A stretch of DNA of 64,000 bases from Austropuccinia psidii. Its lineage: Eukaryota > Basidiomycota > Pucciniomycetes > Pucciniales > Sphaerophragmiaceae. Positions 59,612 through 64,000 of this stretch are shown in pieces (within the stretch, counting starts at the first letter, position 1; each line of letters opens with the position of its first letter). The stretch is from assembly GCA_023105745.1 (NCBI GenBank), contig JALGQZ010000004.1, positions 36,398,937 through 36,462,936 on the forward strand, given 5' to 3'. The notes beneath the pieces were generated by a model. The model ran no database searches. It was not told the DNA's origin and worked only from the letters and a program-made list of their open reading frames with translations. Made by a program: the position numbers and the translations under genes.

Positions 59612-61398
59612 TGTGAGCCTTAGAGGTATTTTTATATACCCAAAAGACCACAAATAACAAATTATGTTATAAATAAATAAATTTATTTATAAAAACAAAA
59701 ATAAAAGTAAAAATATAAGATTTATATACAAAATTAAAAGCTTAATTTTAATTCAAAATTAAAATTACATTGAAATTTAGAATTATGGAAACATATTTTT
59801 ACTTGAAAAAATGTAGTAAAAATCAATATTCAGAAAAAATATTAAAATTAAAATATTTTTGGAAAGAAGTTAGACAAAAATTATTATAGCTTTTTATCCA
59901 AGAAATAAAATTTATGAAAAGTTTTTAACAATTGGATTCCTCATAAAAAATAAGGTGGGTCACCTCTGGGTGAAATTTCTGTAACTCAACTCAAAATAAG
60001 CTTAAGTTAGGTTTTTAGTATTTTCTGTATAAAAATTGAAAATTCTCAAAAGCTTAGCTTAATTTACACCACATGTGATTTTAACCATCAATTTTTGTGT
60101 TAAAATTGAGGTGTGGTGTGTAGCCTAGAAGTCATGAGGAATTGAAGTATTTTCAATTGAAATGTCAAAATGTGCATGTGTATTACATAAGTGAACTTTG
60201 ATTTAAATATGAGGTATCAATTATTACAGTTGTTTACTGTAAAAAATAAATTTAATTACATATTTAAATTGAAATTATAATACATGATGAGGAATTAAAG
60301 AAAAAATAAATTGGAAAGATCAATTCTGGGGGGAAAAAGAATCTTGGCTCCAAGGGTTCCAGACTCCCCCAAACTCTTTTCTGCCAGGAATGGGATGTCA
60401 AATTCAGGAAAAGGTTCATCACTTTTTGCCTGGAATCGAGTCACAGATTCTGTGACTCAATTGATAATGAGGTTTTGATACCAACCAGGGCAGTTTTAAC
60501 TGTTGCCAAGAGGGTAAAACTACCCTTAAGCTAAAAAATCTTGGTAAAAAGTTTCAACTGGATCTTTTGTCTCTTACACACATTCTGACATGTTTTGAAG
60601 GCTTGAAACCAGGTATTACTATAGCAATGGCTGAAAATAGCAAAAAATTGGTTAAAACAAGCCCTTTTTTGGTCCAAACCATCGCTCAATAACTCCATAA
60701 TTGGCTTTTCTGTTGTCAGAGTTTTCTCCATGAAAAAAAAGAGTAAGTTCAATCTTCGGAGTAAGAAAATTGTTTGCTCTAAAAGGATGCCTTCTTTGCC
60801 CCACTTTTCTCATCATGTTAGAATATTTTCCTTTTATAATTAGTTCAAACACTGTCAAACAAATCAATAAAAGATTCCAACCACACTTTCCATATCATTA
60901 TGAAAATTTTAACAATTTGAAAAATTATTATAATCATTGTTTTTTAATTCTTATAATAATTGTTTGTAACTCTTATAATAATTCTCACCCTCAAACCACC
61001 CCATAAGTGGATTAAAGCATCTTTCATCACTGTTAACATTGTCACTTTGTTTCCAAATTCACTCTGGTCACTTTTGGGCATTTTTTCTCTCTAATAATCT
61101 TTTTAAAGACTTTTTCTTCTTCCAATTAATTCCAATTTAGATTCCCATTGAAGAACTCTCTTTTTTAGCCTTACATATTTCTTGTAGAGTATTTTTGGAT
61201 AAATTTTTATTGTTGGTAAAACAATAAATATTTAGAATATTATTTTTTTCATTAAAAAATGCAAAACAAATGAATTTGGTGTGTTTTCTCTTAAAAATAT
61301 TAATTTTTGCTATTTTTAATCAAATTGTACCTTATACAAATCTTGAGGACAGGAAAAGTACTTGATTTTTAATCAAAGTTTCATATACACACCTTACA
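59612..61398 (+). repeat. 3' LTR of A3
   Basis: 1787 bp, TGTGAGCC..CCTTACA. It is clearly more diverged from its 5' partner than the A2 LTRs are from each other. Frames inside are not genes. Confidence 0.93.
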
Positions 61399-61404
61399 TG
61401 TGCT

Positions 61405-61536
61405 GTAATGCACAGCTTTTTACTCAATGTTGGTGATTAATGGGAAGGAAATGACAAGGTAGATGAAAGCCTGGGACAAGGAAGAGAAGAAGGCCTTGAT
61501 TCACTTGTGGGTTTCAGGGTTAGACAGATGCAATGA
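61405..61536 (+). pseudogene. PIF/Harbinger transposase copy 2, C-terminal part
   Basis: Directly after the A3 duplication the frame reads VMHSFLLNVGD, stop, WEGNDKVDESLGQGREEGLD and ends at TGA 61534-61536. This is the expected C-terminus after the segment cut at 20573 (CCxxHNFLLxxGDxWEG in relatives). It shows that a single gene was split by 40.8 kb. Confidence 0.65.
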
Positions 61537-61758
61537 AGCCAGGTGCAAAAAGTGTATTTATAATTCAGTGGTGTAGCTTAATAAGTGCTACTAGTTGAGT
61601 CATACAGCTTCTTAAAACATGATAATGGTCATTTAAGTATGTGGTCTAAATAAGGGTGCTGTATTGACATTGGACCATTTGTGAAATCATGTGAGAGTAA
61701 GAGAAAATGAAACTTGCCTATTTGTTCTTGTTGAGGAATCCTTGATAATTTTTCCTAT

Positions 61759-62061
61759 TTAGTTGGTAGGGTCCCCATGCGAGTGATAGGAAAAATAAAA
61801 TTGATATATCTCATCCAATTGCTCTAGGATTTGTTGAATAACCAACTCAGAAAGCATGAGATCACCATGAAATATTTCATCCTCGTGCAGGAGCATATTT
61901 TTGTATATGTACATGTTTGGGAGGCGGTCAACAAGGGCAAGAAATTCTCTGAAGAACGCTTTTTTCGTGTTGTGCTTAGTCCAAAGGCTGGTCGCATCAG
62001 TACATATGTAATTAATAGTTGCTGTTGCATCCCGAGGAAGTGTGCAATGGGCATGATCAGT
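61759..62061 (-). pseudogene. Unrecognised ORF fragment
   Basis: A 100-codon open frame between stops, without ATG: TLPRDATATINYICTDATSL, TKKAFFREFLALVDRLPNMY, KNMLLHEDEIFHGDLMLSEL. The composition is protein-like and the frame has no AT-bias artefacts. It may be a 3' exon of the minus-strand gene at 62542-63366 or a separate gene. Family not recognised. Confidence 0.35.
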
Positions 62062-62541
62062 TCACCCTGTTCCACATATAATCAAAATGGATTTCACATA
62101 CGAGACTTGCACTCCTTACGAGGCAAAGGCAATTATAAATACTGGGGTAATTTGCCAAAAGTGTTTGTGATACTAAAGACTCAGGAGGTACGACACTATT
62201 TGGAATGTTGAAGTGAGTAGAAAGAACCTCCATCATAGGACAGAGTAGGATTCACTCTGGACTTCAAGGTCCTTACTTAAGTATCTGATTTCCCCCAACA
62301 TACGAATGAAGTAGTTGGGATAATTCAGAGGCCAAGAATCTCATGGAAACACCAGTGTGGTACCCAAGGGTGTTTGAGTCATATAGAAAATGTTAAAGAG
62401 AAAATTAATTTCATGATTGGACTATACAAAAATTCGCTCTCAGGTGCTAGATACTGCCCCAAATGACAACCTCATAAGGATCTTCACCTCCTACGGTGAT
62501 TTCCCTGAGGCTAATAACCCCTGAACCACACCCGGTATTAC
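62062..62541. other. No recognisable gene
   Basis: Lies between two minus-strand coding-like segments. A GTAAT donor-like site at 62541-62537 (minus strand) suggests that part of it is intronic. Confidence 0.35.
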
Positions 62542-63366
62542 CTGCTTCTCTTTTCGCATGGCCTCATACATCTGATGCAAATTCTCTCTCTCCAAAGAAA
62601 ACTCTATATCACTCTTCTCCTTTTGAAAATCAAGCTCCGTATCACTTTTTTTCATTCAAACTCCGTATCATCAAGCCATTTGCGCTCCTGGAAGGACACA
62701 TAATTTTCTATTATATGAAGCTGACTCTTGCAAGCTTCCTGCTCTTCATGGTCATAGGCCTCCCAGGGAGACTTTGGTGGCCTTTTGGGGAATGTTTTGG
62801 GCTCCTTTGAATCTTGAATATCAATTTTAGATTTTTTCAGAGCTCCTTTTAGTGGATGCAATCCTTGAACTGTCCCACCATTTTGTGTTTTTTCATCCAC
62901 AACTGGTCATACCAAATTCACCAAGTTTGTTTTCCCAGACTTGTGTTTATTAATATCTGATTTCTTCTTCTTGCCTCTCTGCTCTTCTTCATATTCTGAA
63001 AATCCCAAGTCACTTAAATCACTAACATATTCATCCTCCAAATCACTGTCACTGCTGATCTCCACAATTGGAGCCCCCTTCCATAGAATTAAGAACACCA
63101 AGTGACTCAACGCTGTCCTTTTCCCCAAATATTTTATCCATTCGCGCATAACAGGGGCATGGTCATTCCCATTTCTGAATCTATCAGGCCAGCTCCAATA
63201 TTGTTTTCCCATAAATGTGTCGCCATATATTTATTCTTGAAAGTATTGAAGCGCTGAGAGCAATGGAAACCCAAAAGGGAGAGGCTTTAATTAAGAGAAT
63301 TAAGATTACCTGCAAACAATTCGTAAGAAACTGCTCACCAATTAATTTTTTTCCATTCTTCCCCAA
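62542..63366 (-). pseudogene. Probable Harbinger accessory (Myb/SANT-like) protein gene, frameshifted
   Basis: From 63366: GKNGKKLIGEQFLTNCLQ, then an intron (about 63310-63256, CAG|GTAATC...CTCAG), then RFNTFKNKYMATHLWENNIG AGLIDSEMG in one frame, resembling the ENIGAG motif of rust transposon-associated DNA-binding proteins. The protein then changes frame to LVFLILWKGAPIVEISSDSD and an acidic stretch, is cut by TGA at 62907-62909 (Arg CGA possible), continues DEKTQNGGTVQGLHPLKGAL, changes frame again near 62652 and ends in a charged coiled coil SDIEFSLERENLHQMYEAMR before a GT donor. It lies convergent to the Harbinger copy 2 transposase, as its likely partner ORF. The family call is from memory. 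Confidence 0.45.
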
Positions 63367-63399
63367 AAGGGAAAAATAATTCCCTTCAATTTCTAGGTA

Positions 63400-64000
63400 T
63401 GCACAAATGTGCTCTTAATTAGTTTGAGTGAATTCAGGATTTGTGTCCTGTGATTGCTTTGCACCTTTGCACCTATTCTTCTTTACTCTGGAGGGACTTG
63501 TAGGGGTTTCAGTTCCTCAGCTTGGTAGAAAATTGAAGCTACCATGAATATGAGCCTCTGTGATATGCAATGTCCTTGACTGGTCTGTTTTGGTGGGTCT
63601 TCAAGGAAGATGGGCCACAGATTGACTGAGACCACTTGGGCTCATGGATCCATGCACACCATCTGAGTGTGCAAATATCCCTGGTGAAACAAAGAACCTG
63701 TGGATGCAATACTCAACAGCATCATAAGCATTTAGCCATGTCAAAGATACAAGAAATAATTAGTATCCCTGGGAAAATATCCGTTTCAACTTGTGAGTGC
63801 GGAAATCGAGGTGTTGGTGGCCCATACACAAATGGGTGTCCACCCAAGTACTCGATGCCATGGGTAATCACTATTGGGGAGTTTGGAGAATGTTGATTGT
63901 AGGGTGATTGTGCAGGTGTATTATTTATATGTATGTGAGCTTTCGGCTATTGTCCTAGTCCACCTTGCCGTTCCATCCACTTCTTGAGAATACCAAAGTT
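63400..64000. other. No recognisable gene
   Basis: Short frames only. The longest (63636-63896, plus) has scattered Cys and no family resemblance I can name. Confidence 0.35.

Larger units (their letters stand above)
20574..61398 (+). mobile_element. Ty3/gypsy family A element A3 (host of the nested stack)
   Basis: LTRs begin TGTGAGCCTTAGAGG and end ..CCTTACA (mutated to CCTAAA in the 5' copy). They bracket family A gag and pol. Candidate target duplications TGTTC (20569-20573) and TGTGC (61399-61403) differ at one base. Removing the solo B LTR and the B element leaves about 9.8 kb, close to the 10.0 kb of the complete sister copy A2. It lies in the Harbinger copy 2 coding sequence. Both gag and pol are full of stops. 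Confidence 0.85.

Overview
This window is fungal, transposon-dominated DNA. It is AT-rich, has short GT-AG introns, and is made almost entirely of Ty3/gypsy LTR retrotransposons and PIF/Harbinger-like DNA transposon genes. The gag and pol proteins closely resemble those I recall from the myrtle rust fungus Austropuccinia psidii, so a Pucciniales genome, probably that species, is my best guess. That is recognition from memory, not a search. No host housekeeping gene, tRNA or rRNA gene was recognised.

Layout. 1-4109: 3' end of a Ty3/gypsy element (pol fragment plus 3' LTR). 4110-9000: a PIF/Harbinger-like cluster with a coiled-coil ORF remnant, a decayed Tet-like 2OG-Fe(II) dioxygenase gene with one intron, and a Harbinger transposase pseudogene on the minus strand. 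9000-11100: AT-rich DNA with about 98 tandem copies of a 10-bp unit. 11580-15965: minus-strand gag-protease remnant of a further Ty3 family (D), interrupted by a 1.4-kb non-autonomous TIR element (13222-14600, 8-bp TSD) whose core is an array of palindromic 21-bp units. Its primer-binding site and a probable 5' LTR follow, to about 17.9 kb. 19613-20573: 5' part of a second Harbinger transposase gene.

20574-61398 is one nested stack inside that second transposase gene, whose C-terminal codons resume at 61405. The host element, A3 (family A, plus strand, LTRs 20574-23769 and 59612-61398), carries a solo family-B LTR in its 5' LTR (21388-22824) and a complete family-B element in its gag (24350-53886). 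That B element carries a complete antisense family-A element, A2 (27241-37252), in its gag, and a family-C element (43367-53242) in its 3' LTR. Target-site duplications support each step: CCAGT for A2, GGGAT for C, GTAAA/GCAAA for B, ACTTT/ACCTT for the solo LTR, TGTTC/TGTGC for A3. LTR divergence judged by eye (A3 > B > A2 and C) agrees with the nesting order.

All coding elements are disabled. Element C is the best preserved: gag with two nonsense codons and pol with one, joined by what looks like a complete -1 frameshift signal (slippery GGGAAAA, 6-nt spacer, 11-bp stem) at the gag stop. Family A has a short intron at the start of gag that is conserved in both copies. 61.5-64 kb holds minus-strand remnants resembling the accessory DNA-binding ORF of rust Harbinger elements, plus unrecognised sequence.
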